Shown here: in pieces, positions 1 to 11,093 of the stretch
Layout of the letters: each line of letters begins with the position of its first letter
How positions within the stretch are numbered: the first letter of the stretch is position 1
The notes under the pieces: model-generated
Database searches by the model: none
What the model saw: only the letters and a program-made list of their open reading frames with translations
Told to the model about the DNA's origin: nothing
Source: Adenophora triphylla var. japonica
Taxonomy: Eukaryota > Streptophyta > Magnoliopsida > Asterales > Campanulaceae
Assembly: GCA_022495995.1 (NCBI GenBank)
Contig: JAFEMH010000924.1
Coordinates: forward strand, 496,001-560,000
Length of the DNA stretch: 64,000 nucleotides
Direction of reading: 5' to 3'
Program-made: the position numbers and the translations under genes

Positions 1-1390
1 GTCCTATATTCAATATCAAACTCAGTCAGCTCAATGCTCCAGTTGAGAAGACGACCAGAGCTTTCAGGACGGTGCAAGATCTTGCGCAGTGGGGCATCCG
101 TATAAACGACGATGGGGTGAGCAGAGAAGTATGCTCGTAGCTTTCGTGCTGTGATGACGAGAGCGTAAGCGATCTTCTCCGCGTTGAAGTAACGAGTTTC
201 CACATCCGATAAAGCCTTGCTGACGTAGTAGACTGGCCTCTGTGTTCCACCTTCCTCTCTAACCAATACGGCTGCGACGGCCTTATCACTCGCCGAGAGA
301 TATACGTAAAGGTCTTCTCCTGCTACGGGGCTTTGGAGGAGTGGTGGGGAGCCAAGATACTCTTTCAGCTGTTTAAACGAAAGAGAGCATTCATCCGTCC
401 ATTTGAAGTCCTTTGCACCTCGGAGAGCTTTAAAAAACGGAAGCGACCTCTCAGCAGACTTGGCAATGAAACGACCTAAGGCCGCTACTCGTCCATTTAA
501 GCGCTGAACTTCCTTGATGCTCGTAGGTTCGGCCATGTCTATCAGAGCCTTAATTTTTTCAGGATTGGCTTCAATTCCCCGTTGAGAGAGCATGAATCCT
601 AGAAACTTTCCTGCTGCGACTCCGAAGGCGCATTTAGCTGGGTTAAGGACCATGTCATTGGCTCGTAGATTGGTGAATGTTTGCTGGAGGTCGTCGACAT
701 GCTTTCTCTTTCTACTTTTGACGACCATATCATCAACATACGCCTCTAAGTTGTCGCCGATCTGGTCTTTGAATACCTTGTTTATCATCCTTTGGTAAGT
801 GGCCCCGGCGTTCTTAAGCCCAAAAGGCATCTTCGTATAACAATAAGTTCCCCCTGCGGCCTGGAAGGCCGTCTTCGGAATGTCTTCTTCAGCCATCTTG
901 ATTTGGTGGTAGCCAGAATAAGCATCAAGGAAGCTCAAAGTAGTGTGACCGGCCACAGAATCGACGAGCTTGTCAATTCTGGGCAAAGGGTAACTGTCCT
1001 TGGGGCACGCCAGGTTTAGATCGGTAAAGTCGACACACAATCTCCACTTCCCATTTGGCTTTTTCACAAGAACCACATTAGCTAACCAAGTTGTGAACCC
1101 AGCGTTCACAATAATTCCAGCTCTCAGCAACTTCTCAATCTCTTGCTTTATGGCAATCTCTTTTTCAGTTGAAAAAACACGACATCTTTGCTCTTTGAAT
1201 TTCATGGTGGGGTTCACCCCAAGCCTATGAACTACCACGTCCTCTCTAATCCCCTTCATATCCTCCACCTTCCAAGCAAAAACATCGAGGTTTTGTTTGA
1301 GTAGGGAGATTATCTCTTCCCTCTCCTCAGTGCGTAACTGAGACCCTCCCTGATTTTCTCGCTCTGGATAGTCGTGGTTAATGACCGCCC
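1..1390 (-). CDS. Gypsy pol: reverse transcriptase and RNase H, partial
   Basis: This is the pol part of the Tat-like element. It copies element RNA into DNA (RT) and removes the RNA strand (RNase H). The minus-strand frame is open from about 1390 to the edge with no stop. Landmarks in order are KKPNGKWRLCVDFTDLN, FLDAYSGYHQIKM, PFGLKNAGATYQRM, the catalytic YVDDMVVKS near 730, and RNase H ending in VVYTDAPLRKIL near 90. Integrase should lie outside the window. The frame is offset by -1 from the preceding gag-protease frame, which stops at 1394-1396. The offset could be programmed frameshifting, an intron as in Ogre relatives, or a simple mutation. Confidence 0.9.
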
Positions 1391-1393
1391 TAA

Positions 1394-2953
1394 TTAGCTC
1401 GGCTTCTGGGCTTCATCTCGTGGGGCGTCGTCCCTAAAGTCCATGGATTCAATGACGATCTCCTTAATTTTTCTTCTTGCTTCAGGTGTCAGATCTGGTA
1501 CCTCGTCGTCAATCAATTTATCCAGCTCGGCCCCCGATTCTTGGGCGACCAAAAGTTGTGGCTTTGCAGCTTGGTCGTCCATGAATACTTCCACAAAAAC
1601 CTCGGGGTCGTCTATACACTTGATTGTCGACATGCCGGCATTTGAGGTCGTTGTTTGCTTGACAGTTTTAGAGAGCTTCACGATATGATCTGGATCGTCG
1701 ATTTCAATGGTGCGTTTTGCCTTCAGCACGTGCTCTAGGAATTCTGGGGCCGTCCCCAACACACATCCTACTCCGGCATGGGAAGGAAATTTAATTCGCT
1801 GATGGGGCACTGAGGCGATGATCCCCAAAGCGGCTTGACCGGGTTGGCCAAGGATAGCATGGTAGTCACTGACGACGTCGATCACAATAAAAGTTACCGT
1901 TTTGATTGTTCTTAATGGGTGTTCCCCAATGTCGACTGGAAGATAGATCTGGCCTTTCGCATCTACCCGGTGATTGGTGAATCCTTCTAGACGACCTAAG
2001 TAAGGACTTAGACGGCTATCAGGTAGACCCATTCTCTGGTAGACGTTGTAAAACAAGATGTCCTTGGCCGCTCCCGTGTCGATCAAAATTCTCCTTGATG
2101 CGCAGTTATCGATGAAGCCAGGTATGACTAGAGTTTGTTGACGAGCTAATGGATTGGCTGGTAGCTCGTAGGGAAAGAAACTTATCACGTCGTTTGGGGT
2201 TTCTGATTTTTGGGGGACATGTGGGGCCTTCTTCAGATGGTAGATGGCGCTCTTAATCTGATTCTTGCTCGTCTCCTCAGAGATTACTAACACCATTCTT
2301 GGATTCCTCTGTGGAGGGTCGTCGTTAGCAGCTCGGGTGTTGGCCGCCTGACGATCCTTCCTTACATATTCCCCAAGTCGTCCATCGTCGATCCATCTTT
2401 GAATAATCTTTTTCAAGCTGAAACATTCCTCGGTATCATGTCCCTTATCTCTGTGATATTCGCAATACTTGTTCATGTTTTTCTTCCCCTTTCCGTTGGG
2501 ATTCATCTTTGGCGCCGGGCCAAAATCAACGTTGCTCAAAATTTCTGCTCTAGACACGGTAAACGGAGTGTACGACTCCGGGACTTTTTCTGCCTTCATT
2601 TTGTTCTTTCCTTTCTCTCCGACCTTATCCTTTTTTGATTTTGTCGCTTCAACCTCGTCGACGGCCTTTCCCTCTCTTTGCAACTTTCTTTCTTCAGCCT
2701 CGGCGACGGCGTACGCCTTGGCATAGAGGTCTTTGCGGGACTTGGCCGGGTGGACTTGAAGCTCGTAGTCTAGAGTGGGGGAAATGACACCGTGCCTGAA
2801 GCAATTTATGATTTCCCTGTCTGTTAGGTCTTCATCAATCTGATCTACCAGTTTCTTGAATCTCTTGAAGTAGCTCATCGAGCTTTCAGCGGCTCCTTGG
2901 GATATGTTGCTAAGGTCGTTAACAGTCTTTACGACGCTCTCCCGCCGTAGCAA
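1394..2953 (-). pseudogene. Gypsy gag C-terminal part and aspartic protease
   Basis: This 519-codon frame holds the second half of gag and the protease. Residues about 15-60 are the capsid tail (NDLSNISQG, then SYFKRFKKLVDQI). A lysine-rich linker leads to a zinc knuckle at about residues 164-177 with pattern C-x2-H-x4-H-x4-C. The pepsin-like protease active site LIDTGAAKDILF is at about 291-300, followed by the flap-side motif DYHAILGQPG. It joins the upstream gag frame (2919-4163) only through a frameshift near 2940, so the gene is broken there. The first codon is not a real start. Confidence 0.85.
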
Positions 2954-4163
2954 ACCTTCCTAAAAACTTCTTTCTCATCTGCTTCCATGATTCTATACTC
3001 CCCTTGGGCAAGCCTCTAAACCACCTCAAAGCTGTGTCGACCAGCGTGCTCGTAAGAGCCTTGCACATGATGTCGTCGTGGCCTGAAGCTTTTGCCACTA
3101 CGTACATCTGTGCCTCAAGGTGTTGTATGTGGTCGATGGCGCTGGTAGAGCCGTCGTATGGTTTAAGTTCGGGTAGCTTGAAGCCTGGTTCTGGGGGTCC
3201 TGTTTCCAACATCCAAGGTGCAAGAGGATTCATAGTGCCGCCATCGTCATCAGAGTCGCTGTCCGTTTTCTTTCTTTTGCTCGTCAGTTCCTCCACTTGG
3301 CGCCTCAGCCTCAAGAACTCTCTCATATCCACCCCTCCTGTTGGGCCGGCTTGGGGAATCCTATCTTGACGGGGCCCCCGGGTAACGGTGTTAGACCGTT
3401 GCCTCTCGGTGGGGGCAGGTCGTCGTGAGATGGATCGCTCCCTGTAGCTAGGAGGGGGAGACGGCCTATAAGATCTTGACATTTCTCGTTCATGACGAGG
3501 TGGGGTACGAGTTCTCTCTCTTTGGCTCTGCGCTCGTTCATTTCTTGATGACGGAGTCTGTAGACGACCACGGACAATTTGATTCTGATTTGCTTCAGGA
3601 TTCTCGACGGCTAAAGCTCTACGAGACTCTGCTTCCCCAGCTCGTCGTTGCTGTGACAGTGCTCCTTGGCTCCGTCTCTCATTAATGTGATCCCTCAGGT
3701 CGAGCTGTGGTACAACACGCTCATTCCCAGTGGCAGTCCCTTCACGACGACCAGCATTCTCTCTCTGGTTTCTTCTCCTCCTTCCTGACGAGATTGTTTG
3801 GTGGGATGCCTGGGGAGCTTGAGGAGCGGCCATACGAATGAGCTCGTCTTGGATTTGCAAAAACTCTTTGAGGGCGTTGGCTCTTTCGACGAGGAAAGCC
3901 GCTCTGTCGAGATTAGGGTTAGAGGGACCTCCTGCATACCTTGCCGTTGTCTCAGGCCTCCTTTCCATTGGAGGTCTCCTCTCGGCGCCGCCAGCAGCCC
4001 TTTCTCTCTCTTCTCCCGGCCGTTTGAAGGCCTGTACCGTCAACTATTCCTGTGACACAGTAACCCTTAAGTTAGGGTTCCTAGGTGGTGAGGGTGGCCT
4101 AGGGTTTTCTTGTTGAGGAGGTACGCCTTCATCTCGTCGTAGACTTGCTGGCCGTATGACCAT
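2919..4163 (-). pseudogene. Gypsy gag N-terminal part
   Basis: Gag forms the retrotransposon particle. The N-terminal third is rich in Arg, Pro and Glu, as in Tat elements. The conserved capsid core follows with FKLPELKPYDGST, IDHIQHLEAQM and CKALTSTLVDTALRWF. The likely start is the ATG at 4161-4163, just downstream of the primer-binding site. An in-frame TAG at 4044-4046 interrupts it, and the frame ends at 2919 by frameshift while homology continues in the neighbouring frame. It is therefore a gag pseudogene with two lesions. Confidence 0.8.
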
Positions 4164-4223
4164 CTGACACCATTTTTCAAACTCTTCTGGCTGTATTCCT
4201 TCTACTGGAGATCACTAACACGT

Positions 4224-4241
4224 TTCCCGGCAATGGAACCA
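4224..4241 (-). other. Primer-binding site of gypsy element 1
   Basis: On the minus strand this reads TGGTTCCATTGCCGGGAA, close to the TGGCGCCGTTGCCGGGGA primer site common in plant gypsy elements. It lies three bases inside the LTR end (TCA at 4245-4247), where minus-strand DNA synthesis would start. Confidence 0.6.
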
Positions 4242-4244
4242 ATC

Positions 4245-5148
4245 TGATCGCGCAGGAAAGCGTGTGGGCTCAGTTCTTTGTGTCCAGCAATGAGTGAGCT
4301 AGCTTTGGATCTGCACAGCACAAGAAACAAGGGTGAAACTGCGCCGGGGGTCTTCCGGCAAGCCCCTCCGGCGTGAGAGTAAGATTATGGACTGGAAATA
4401 TGGTGGCAAAAATATGGAATGTGTGTGGGTACGTGAATATGCAATAAAGCATTACCTATGTCCATGTTGTTACTCTCTTATTTATAGTAGGAATAGTGAT
4501 GTTAGGGTTTTCACCAGAGCCGTTGGATGGGATGGATGCCAACCGTTGGATCAGCTCTGTCTTCTAAGCATACACGTGTCACGCTGGGACTGGTCCGTCT
4601 ATGTAAGGACATTGCAGCATCTGACATTGATAAGCAGCTTGCCTTATAAGGGAAAGTCAACCTGCACACCTTTTGTAGTTATTACTGATTGCATGTTTGC
4701 ACGTGTAACAAGGCACTGTAGAAGGTCTGACATTATCCCAAATTAGCTAATTAACCAAGCTTGTTGAGGAAGCTTAATAAAAGAGACGACCTGGAGCTGC
4801 TCGTCCAGTTGGGTCGTCTCTTTGAGAGATGAGTCGACGAGGGAGAGTTGGTCGTTCAGTGACGACGCTCTTGGACGAGTGCCGGACTGCGCCGAGGGAA
4901 GGCTCGTCGCTCGACGACCTCTTCTGGGTGTATCGACGGGCTAGAAGTTAACCCCTTCCTTAATGGTGAAATGGCTCGTCGCTTGGATGGGCTTGGTCGC
5001 TCAACGGCGACGACTGCCAACCAGTATTGGAGGGCCATAACCCAAGGTCTGGATCTGATCCTTCATGGTCGGTCTTTTAATGGGCCTATTGGGCCTACGG
5101 GCTCGTAGAAAAGTATTGAGCTCGGCCCATCTCAGAATATTCCGTTCA
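4245..5148 (-). repeat. 5' LTR of gypsy element 1
   Basis: The long terminal repeat begins with TGAACGGAATATT (right end on the plus strand) and ends in CA next to the primer-binding site. The start is inferred by analogy with the LTR of the second Tat element, which begins TGAACGGAATAAA after a polypurine tract. A TATA box (TATAAATA) is at 4479-4486. The right boundary could be a few bases further out, at 5154 or 5160. Confidence 0.6.
4479..4486 (-). promoter_or_regulatory. TATA box in gypsy LTR
   Basis: The minus strand reads TATAAATA inside the LTR, about 240 bp upstream of the primer-binding site. That is a plausible position for the element promoter. Confidence 0.5.
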
Positions 5149-5154
5149 GGAACA

Positions 5155-5252
5155 ATGTCACCAATAAAGATAATTTTGGATCACTTACTCTTTTTTGTAA
5201 TATTTATGCAAAAACTCAAAACACAAATTTTATACTAAACGGAGGGAGGGAG
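5155..5252. mobile_element. Partial Stowaway-like MITE
   Basis: The segment ends in ACGGAGGGAGGGAG followed by TA, the typical right terminus of Tc1/mariner-type MITEs. The opposite terminus is missing, apparently lost where the gypsy LTR abuts. Confidence 0.45.
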
Positions 5253-5254
5253 TA

Positions 5255-5607
5255 TGTAATTTGACAAATTCTCTTAAACCACCAAACTCCAAAAAGACAC
5301 TCCCAATTCATTGAATCCCACATCATCCAACCCCCACTCTCTGTACACGTTACCCATACACCTGCCTTTGATTGACCCAATCACTCGTGGCTCCATAAAC
5401 CTCCACGCTCCCACTGCCACCACCCTCCGATCAAAACCACATCCAACGGCTACAGTTACCATCTCTTCCTCTTCGTCACTCCCATCAAAATACCCGCTCT
5501 TTACTTCTTTTAGTAAATGTGCATTCATTGACACATATATCCAATTTTTCCATCTCTCTCGTCTTTCATAATTTTTGTAATTTATTAATTCCGTTGATTA
5601 TTTTGAA
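5255..5607 (+). promoter_or_regulatory. HY5 upstream region
   Basis: This is the sequence between the MITE remnant and the HY5 start codon: C/T-rich, with no competing gene. It contains a CACGTT T/G-box at 5346-5351. HY5 proteins are known to bind CACGTT-type boxes, including in their own promoter, so autoregulation is possible. No TATA box could be placed with confidence. At most about 450 bp of native promoter separates the gene from the gypsy element. Confidence 0.5.
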
Positions 5608-5707
5608 ATGGTGAAAGAACAACAACCAACGAGTTCTCTGGCTGCCAGTATTCCTTCTAGTAGCGACCCTTCTTCTAGCTCTGCTCTTCAAATTGAAATC
5701 AAAGAAG
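5608..5707 (+). CDS. HY5: HY5 bZIP factor, exon 1
   Basis: Exon 1 encodes 33 residues plus one base, beginning MVKEQQPTSSLAASIPSSS and ending LQIEIKE. This serine-rich N-terminus resembles HY5 of other eudicots. The donor AAGAAG/GTTTGT is good. HY5 is the nuclear bZIP activator of light responses and is targeted by the COP1 ubiquitin ligase. The exon joins exon 2 in phase to give EIKEGMESDDE. The start is the only ATG in frame that gives the expected length. Confidence 0.85.
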
Positions 5708-5751
5708 GTTTGTCACCCTCTTTTTTAATATTTATATTTCAGAATTGTTTA

Positions 5752-5946
5752 CTCCCTCCGTCTGAAAATAAATATCGTTGTTGACTTATTAATGTTTTTA
5801 AAAAGTTAAAAGGAGGTGTTTTACTAGTTTGTATATTGTATAATGATTGCTAAGTCATTTTCTCTAATTGGAAATGCAGATATTTATTTGGGACAAACCA
5901 AAATAGAAAAATAGAAAATAAGACATTTATTTCGGGACGAAAGGGG
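5752..5946. mobile_element. Stowaway-like MITE in HY5 intron 1
   Basis: The left end reads CTCCCTCCGTCTGAAAATAA and the right end is an approximate inverted copy ending GGGACGAAAGGGG. TA dinucleotides flank both sides. It is degraded but recognisable. Confidence 0.55.
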
Positions 5947-6008
5947 TATATTTTTGGGATTTTGTTTTTGTTGAAGACTTACCCATAAGTGATCGTACAT
6001 TTGTAATT

Positions 6009-6526
6009 TGCTTAGGGATGGTATCCTGCTAAAACCTTTCTGCGTGGTGATGAAATGTAGTGTTATAAGTTTGTGTAAAACTGTATCGAAATAACGTAAT
6101 CTCAAAACAGTCAAAATGACATTACCTTTTTACGTTGGATATGTAGTAGTATTTATAATGTTGTTGTGGGATGTTTATGAATCCCGTGAATCATGGAGAT
6201 AACGCTGACGTAACTGTCTCCAAGAATTTAGGAGGCGGTTACTATTAACGTCGTAGGTTTAAGCACGTGTTGTTTGATCGAGGTTGTCATGTTTACCGAG
6301 GTCGACCTGAATTCGCGCCTCGGTTAAACAAGGGGTAGATCGCTAGTCCGACGAGGCTAGGTCAGGACCAAGAATAGGTCGGATAATAAGCTTGGTCGAC
6401 GGATCTAACTTGATAAGCTTGTGCAGTATGACAACTTGGTGGGCCCTCTACATTTAATGGGCCTTTGGGCTTGTTTGGATATAGGGCCAGCCCGTTGGGT
6501 TTGGTCCATCACTTTTATTCCGTTCA
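6009..6526 (-). repeat. 3' LTR of gypsy element 2
   Basis: It aligns with 9556-10060 across a TGTAAAACTGTATCGAAAT block and a GGTGGGCCCTCTACATTT block. On the minus strand it starts TGAACGGAATAAAAG, directly preceded by a purine-rich tract ending AAGTTGGGGGCACTACC (about 6527-6543), the expected polypurine primer. Confidence 0.65.
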
Positions 6527-7180
6527 GGTAGTGCCCCCAACTTTCTAGCTCGGCTTGTTGAGTAGGAAGTTATGACCGTAGATGTGGACCGACTCGTTTG
6601 ATGTAAGTCGATTCTCGTCATTTGACTTTTGACGGTTGGAAGAGCTGTATTCAATGCGCCGTAATATTCGCATTTAATAGTACCTGATTCTGTCGATTGA
6701 CATTCGCCTTGGGAACCGGGCGTGGGCTTTTAATTCAGCCCATGATTTGACAATAATCCAATCGTTATCTAACCTTTTCAATTCAGGTAAGGAAAGGAGA
6801 CAAATAAAAGGAAAAGTTACTCCTTTTCAAACTTTACCATCATCGAAGAACCGAGCAACATCAAGAGCAAGAGCAAGGAAACAACATTCGACGTTTAGCG
6901 AATTCTTTCCCGGCGTTACCGTTCCGTTCGTTTCTTCCTAAACATCAGGTATTCTTCAATTTTGACTTTCTAGGTTTTGATTTTGAAGCTTTTTGTTTTC
7001 GCCATGGCTAAAACTTTGGGCTTCGAATCGGGGGTTAGGTATGGGTACAATTGCATAAATTTTAGGATTTATAAAAGGTTAGAGGGGCGTTAGAGAGAAT
7101 TAACTTTGGAGGAGTGCGTCACCATTTTGAAAATATGGAGTTTGTTTTCTTGGTGAGATTGGGTCCCTGCGGGTGAGAGT

Positions 7181-7601
7181 ATGAGGTACTTGGATGTGGA
7201 CGATCTACGGATTATCCGCTTTCATCTATTTAACAAGCTAATTGACCATTTAATCATCTTCTATATCAAGTCCAATACAACACAGTTTCCTCGTCATAGA
7301 TTATCTTTTCCAGGGGAATCTAGGTCGTCTTTAGATAGTTCGGACCCCTCTTCATCTAATACTGATTCCCCCTATTTCTTTGTCTTGTGTAGAAATGACA
7401 GATAATACTCAACAAGCAGCGAGCTCGCAGAGTGAGACGTCGAGCTCCTACTATGACTGGATTGTGGACAAGTTTTGCTCCACAATGGTTGCTGGTCGGA
7501 ATGAGAGGGGATATGTGGCTCCCAAACCCTTGGTCGGCAAAAAGAACGCTAGTCTCAAATCAGAATCCTTGGTGGCACATACAGAGTCTTGTTTAGCTTA
7601 A
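7181..7601 (+). pseudogene. Antisense extra ORF remnant of Tat element
   Basis: Two overlapping plus-strand frames (7181-7405 and 7380-7601) lie between the 3' LTR and the gag remnants of a minus-strand element. They include SSSYYDWIVDKFCSTMV and GYVAPKPLVGKK. Some Tat-lineage elements (Retand, Grande, RIRE2) are known to carry an additional ORF antisense to gag-pol near the 3' LTR, and this fits that position and orientation. A splice-acceptor-like TTGTGTAG precedes the ATG at 7395. The function is unknown and the family assignment is inference from position and composition. Confidence 0.4.
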
Positions 7602-9284
7602 AAATCTTATGTTTAAGGGATGTGTTGCTCGTCTCCTCAGCAATCACTCCCGGTGTCAGACTAGGCTGCCTTGGCTCGGGTATCCCTCTAGCAGGTCGAT
7701 CCCCCGCTGGGGGACGATCTATTTTCACAAACCTATACAGCCGGCCTTCATTAACCCATTTCTGGATATTTCTCTTCAAACACATACAATCCTCAGTATT
7801 GTGGCCCGTATATTTGTGGTACTCGCAATATATACTGTTATCTTGTCTAAACTTGTTCTGAGAGTTCATGGGGAGGGAAAGCCAAATCAACGGTGTTTAT
7901 GATCTCCATTCTGCTCACAGTGAGGGGAGTGAAGCTTTCGGGTACTCTCTTATTCGCCCTAGTCCGGTTTTTACCCTTACTGTTGCTTGGATCAGATTTG
8001 GGGGTTACCCCTTTGGATGACTCTTCTGTGTCGGCATTCTTGGCGCCACTCTTCCTTTCGTTACACTCTTCAGCCACAGCAACATCGTGCGCCCTCTCAA
8101 GCAAGTCCTTCCTCGTGGTCGCTTGCCTGACTTGTAGTTCGTAATCTAAGTTGGGCGAGGACACTCCATTTTTGAAACAGTTAATGACTTCTCTGTCTGT
8201 CAGATTTTCTCGATCTGGTCGACCAACTCCTTTAATCTTGTAAAGTAGCTCATATTACTCTCTGTCTTCCCTTGAGCTATGTTGTTAGTGACCGTCTTTT
8301 TGCATGCTCCATCAGAAGAACCTTTTTAAGAACTTATGTCGCATATACTTCCAAGAGTTGATGCAGCCCGTAGTTAAATTGTGAAACCAAGTTAGGGCGG
8401 CACCAGTGAACGTGCTGGTTAATGCCTTGTAGAGCACGTCATCATTTGAGCCGACCAAACTCATAGAAGCTTCGAAATGTTGCATATGATTCAAGGCGTT
8501 GGTCGTCCCAACATATTTTTCTAGGACGGGCAATTAGAAACCAGGCTGGGGGGGGGCCCTCATCGAGCAAGGGGTCGAAGAGTGCTATCGTTTCGTTCAA
8601 CCCTTCCATTAGTTACCTTACCTTACCTTACCTTACCTGGCAATCTGCCTTCATATCATCAAGCCTTCTTTTAAGGTTCAGTAACTCCCTAGCGTCCTTT
8701 GACTTCTGTCTTTCCAACCTTTGGTGCATCCTCCTAGAGGGTGTTCGCTCCCTTTCGTCCTGGTCCTTTGTCTCCTATCCCCTCTGAGAGGTGAGCGACC
8801 AACTGCTTAGGGAGCACCCCTAGCTCTGGCGACCTACCTCTGGCTCTGTCGGCCTCCAATTGTCTCATTCGGGCTGAGTCAGCCTCCTGCTCCCTGTTGT
8901 TGTTGTGTCTGTCCCTTATGTCACTCGTGCGAGCACCTGAATTAGCCGATGGGCGAGGTCTTTCGTTCCTCCCTTCGCCTTCAGATGGCCTAGAAGCCCC
9001 ATTCCTACGTCGGTGAATCCGTGACGGAGCTACCAAGTGTGACCTGTGGTCGTCCTTCCTAGGAGACTCAAGTAGCTCGTCGTGAACTTCCAACAAGCTT
9101 TGTAACACCTTTGCCCTTTCCAAGAGTATGTCTCTCTCCTGCTAGGGTGAGGAGGTGAGGGACCTGCTAGGTCGCTTACAGTTGTTCGACCCGTTTGATG
9201 TTTCTTACTCTGCTGACCACCCCGTTGGATAGCCGTGGATCTTTTTTCCCTCCTCCTATCTTGGATCCCTACCCCGTCTGCCAC
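7555..9284 (-). pseudogene. Gag remnants of gypsy element 2
   Basis: Five minus-strand frame pieces run in gag order: an Arg-rich N-terminus (8734-9284), capsid core with ALTSTFTGAALTWFHNL (8312-8533), a basic linker (7847-8164), and a zinc knuckle YCEYHKYTGHNTEDC (within 7555-7890). They parallel the gag of element 1 segment by segment but are broken by several frameshifts and stops. Homology ends near 7600, where protease and pol would be expected. Confidence 0.75.
8613..8638. repeat. TTACC microsatellite
   Basis: About five tandem copies of TTACC lie inside the gag remnant, interrupting its frame. Confidence 0.8.
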
Positions 9285-9555
9285 GCTGTTAGAACTGGTA
9301 GGTCTCTTAAAAGGATTCCCATGTGGAGGAGGAAGGTTGGCCGTGTGGTGTGGTTTTCAATGTTAACTGGGTTGTTTAGGTTGGCATTCTCATTAATTGG
9401 ATCACTCGAAGCAGTAGTTGCATGCCCGTCAGATACCATGTTAATGAGTTGGTGGGATTTCAAAAACTAATGATGCAAGAATCGTCCGGATCAGCCTTAT
9501 TCTAGCATTAGGTTGTAATCCAGTCACTATAACATGAAACCACGAACAAACAAGT

Positions 9556-10060
9556 TGTCGAGATGGTCTCAGCTAATACCATCCGGCGTGATGATGAGAT
9601 GTAGTGTTATAAGTTTGTGTAAAACTGTATCGAAATAACGTAATCTCAAAATAGTCAATATAAAATTACCTTTTTCCATTGGATATGGAGTAGTATTTAT
9701 AATGTTGTTGCGGATGTTTATGAATCGCGTGAATCATGGGGATAACGCTAGCGTAACTTTGTGCGAGAATGTATGAGGCAGTTACTATTAACGACATGGT
9801 CGAGGTTGCCTGGTTTACCGAGGTCGACCTGAATTTGCCCCTTGGTTGGGCAGAGATTATACAAGGGGTAGATCGCTAGTTAGACAAGGCTAGGTCGGGA
9901 CCAAGAATAGGTCGGACAATAAGCTTGGTCGACGGAGCTAACTTGATGAGCTTGTACAGTTATGACAACTTGGTGGGCCCTCTACATTTGATGGGCCTTT
10001 GGGCTTGTTTGGATATAGGGCCAGCCTGTTGGGCTTGGTCCATCACTTTTATTTTGTTCA
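9556..10060 (-). repeat. 5' LTR of gypsy element 2
   Basis: This is the direct-repeat partner of 6009-6526. It ends on the plus strand at TTTATTTTGTTCA. The left boundary was set by the limit of alignment, and no convincing primer-binding site adjoins it. Confidence 0.6.
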
Positions 10061-10378
10061 ATACCTTTGGTTAAAGTAGGATTATAAGAGTGATAATCAA
10101 TTCTAGTTGTTGGCACTGCTGTTTTCTTAAGTTACATAAGGTAGTGTGGCATTAGATAGATGTAAAGGTTGAATTTTAAGATGCATGATTTGACCTTTTT
10201 CATATGATTTGATTGAATTTGAGATATTTCCCATCTGGGTTTTGAAGAATGTGGGATTTCTTGATCTGGGCTTGTTGAATTTCTTGATAATTTTAATGCT
10301 GGGGTGAGATCTTGTAGTCTTGTCATCTTTTGTCTTGTTGCAATGCTGGTTTATTAGAAGTTTTGGTGCGTCTCTTAG

Positions 10379-10559
10379 GTATGGAGAGCGATGATGAGAT
10401 AAGAAGAGTGCCGGAGATCGGTGGAGAAGCTACTAGAAATTCAGCTTCTGGCAGGGAAGCCAGTTCAGTTGCCGGTCCGGACCGGGTTCAGGGATCTGGG
10501 GAGGGGACAAAGAAAAAAGGAAGAAGCCCAGCAGACAAAGAAAATAAAAGGCTGATGAG
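10379..10559 (+). CDS. HY5: HY5 bZIP factor, exon 2
   Basis: The exon begins after a TCTCTTAG acceptor and ends ATGAG/GTAAGC. It contains [17 protein letters not shown], the conserved acidic and Val-Pro segment by which HY5 is bound by COP1, then a Ser/Gly-rich linker and the start of the basic region [13 protein letters not shown]. Phases match exons 1 and 3 exactly (GGT and AG|G). Nothing in this exon is broken. A canonical KRLKR has become KRLMR, a conservative curiosity. Confidence 0.92.
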
Positions 10560-10639
10560 GTAAGCAAGAAGCCATCTTTATTGGGCAAGGAGTGGCTCAT
10601 TCTGACGTGTCTTGACCAGGTGGCTTATGAAACTTAATT

Positions 10640-10890
10640 CCTAAGTCCCAATTGAAATTACTCATTTTATTCAAAATATTGAAATTATACATTTTACCCA
10701 TTAATTGAAACTACACACTTTTTAACATGAATAAATTGCTATATCTTTATTCAATGCAACTCACGTACTCACAAACTTTCCACTTAGTAATTCATACCCC
10801 ACTTTTTATACTCACAATCCACTGATATATTTACTTAATTGATGTGTCCAATCCAAAGTGTGTTATTATTTGAATTGGGACGGGCGGAGT
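10640..10890. mobile_element. Stowaway-like MITE in HY5 intron 2
   Basis: The right end is GGGACGGGCGGAG followed by TA. The left side has an inverted match around TCCCAATTGAAATTA. It is old and its left terminus is degraded. Confidence 0.4.
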
Positions 10891-10906
10891 ATTGTGGCAT
10901 ATACTA

Positions 10907-11010
10907 CTACCTCCGTCCCAAAATGAATGTTTAAAAAAATTCAACAAATTTACTCTGGATCAAAAGTAAATTTGTAATTTTTTTGAAAACTCATTTTGGG
11001 ACAGAGGGAG
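10907..11010. mobile_element. Short Stowaway MITE in HY5 intron 2
   Basis: The ends CTACCTCCGTCCCAAAATGA and TCATTTTGGGACAGAGGGAG are inverted repeats. TA target duplications are at 10905-10906 and 11011-11012. Total length is 104 bp. Confidence 0.75.
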
Positions 11011-11093
11011 TATATCCTTTGGACAATTTTGCCCCTTGGATTTTACTTAAATTGGCTTATGGTGTAATTATGTGTTTTTGCTTGGGTATGAAG

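Larger units (their letters stand above)
1..5148 (-). mobile_element. Ty3/gypsy retrotransposon, Tat-like, 5' part
   Basis: The element reads right to left: LTR (about 4245-5148), primer-binding site (4224-4241), gag, aspartic protease, then reverse transcriptase and RNase H running off the window at base 1. The other LTR lies outside, so neither element length nor target duplication can be checked. The gag knuckle has the C-x2-H-x4-H-x4-C form and the protease core reads DTGAAKD, both typical of the Tat branch. Gag carries one stop and one frameshift, while pol is unbroken. The element sits immediately upstream of the HY5 promoter region. Confidence 0.88.
6009..10060 (-). mobile_element. Degraded Tat-type gypsy element in HY5 intron 1
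   Basis: Two direct repeats of about 500 bp (6009-6526 and 9556-10060) flank gag remnants on the minus strand and a plus-strand reading frame near the left end. Pol is missing, so the element is internally deleted. The LTRs differ at many positions, implying an old insertion. No clear 5-bp target duplication was found, so the outer ends are uncertain by some tens of bases. It lies inside intron 1 of HY5 and enlarges it to about 4.7 kb. Confidence 0.75.
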
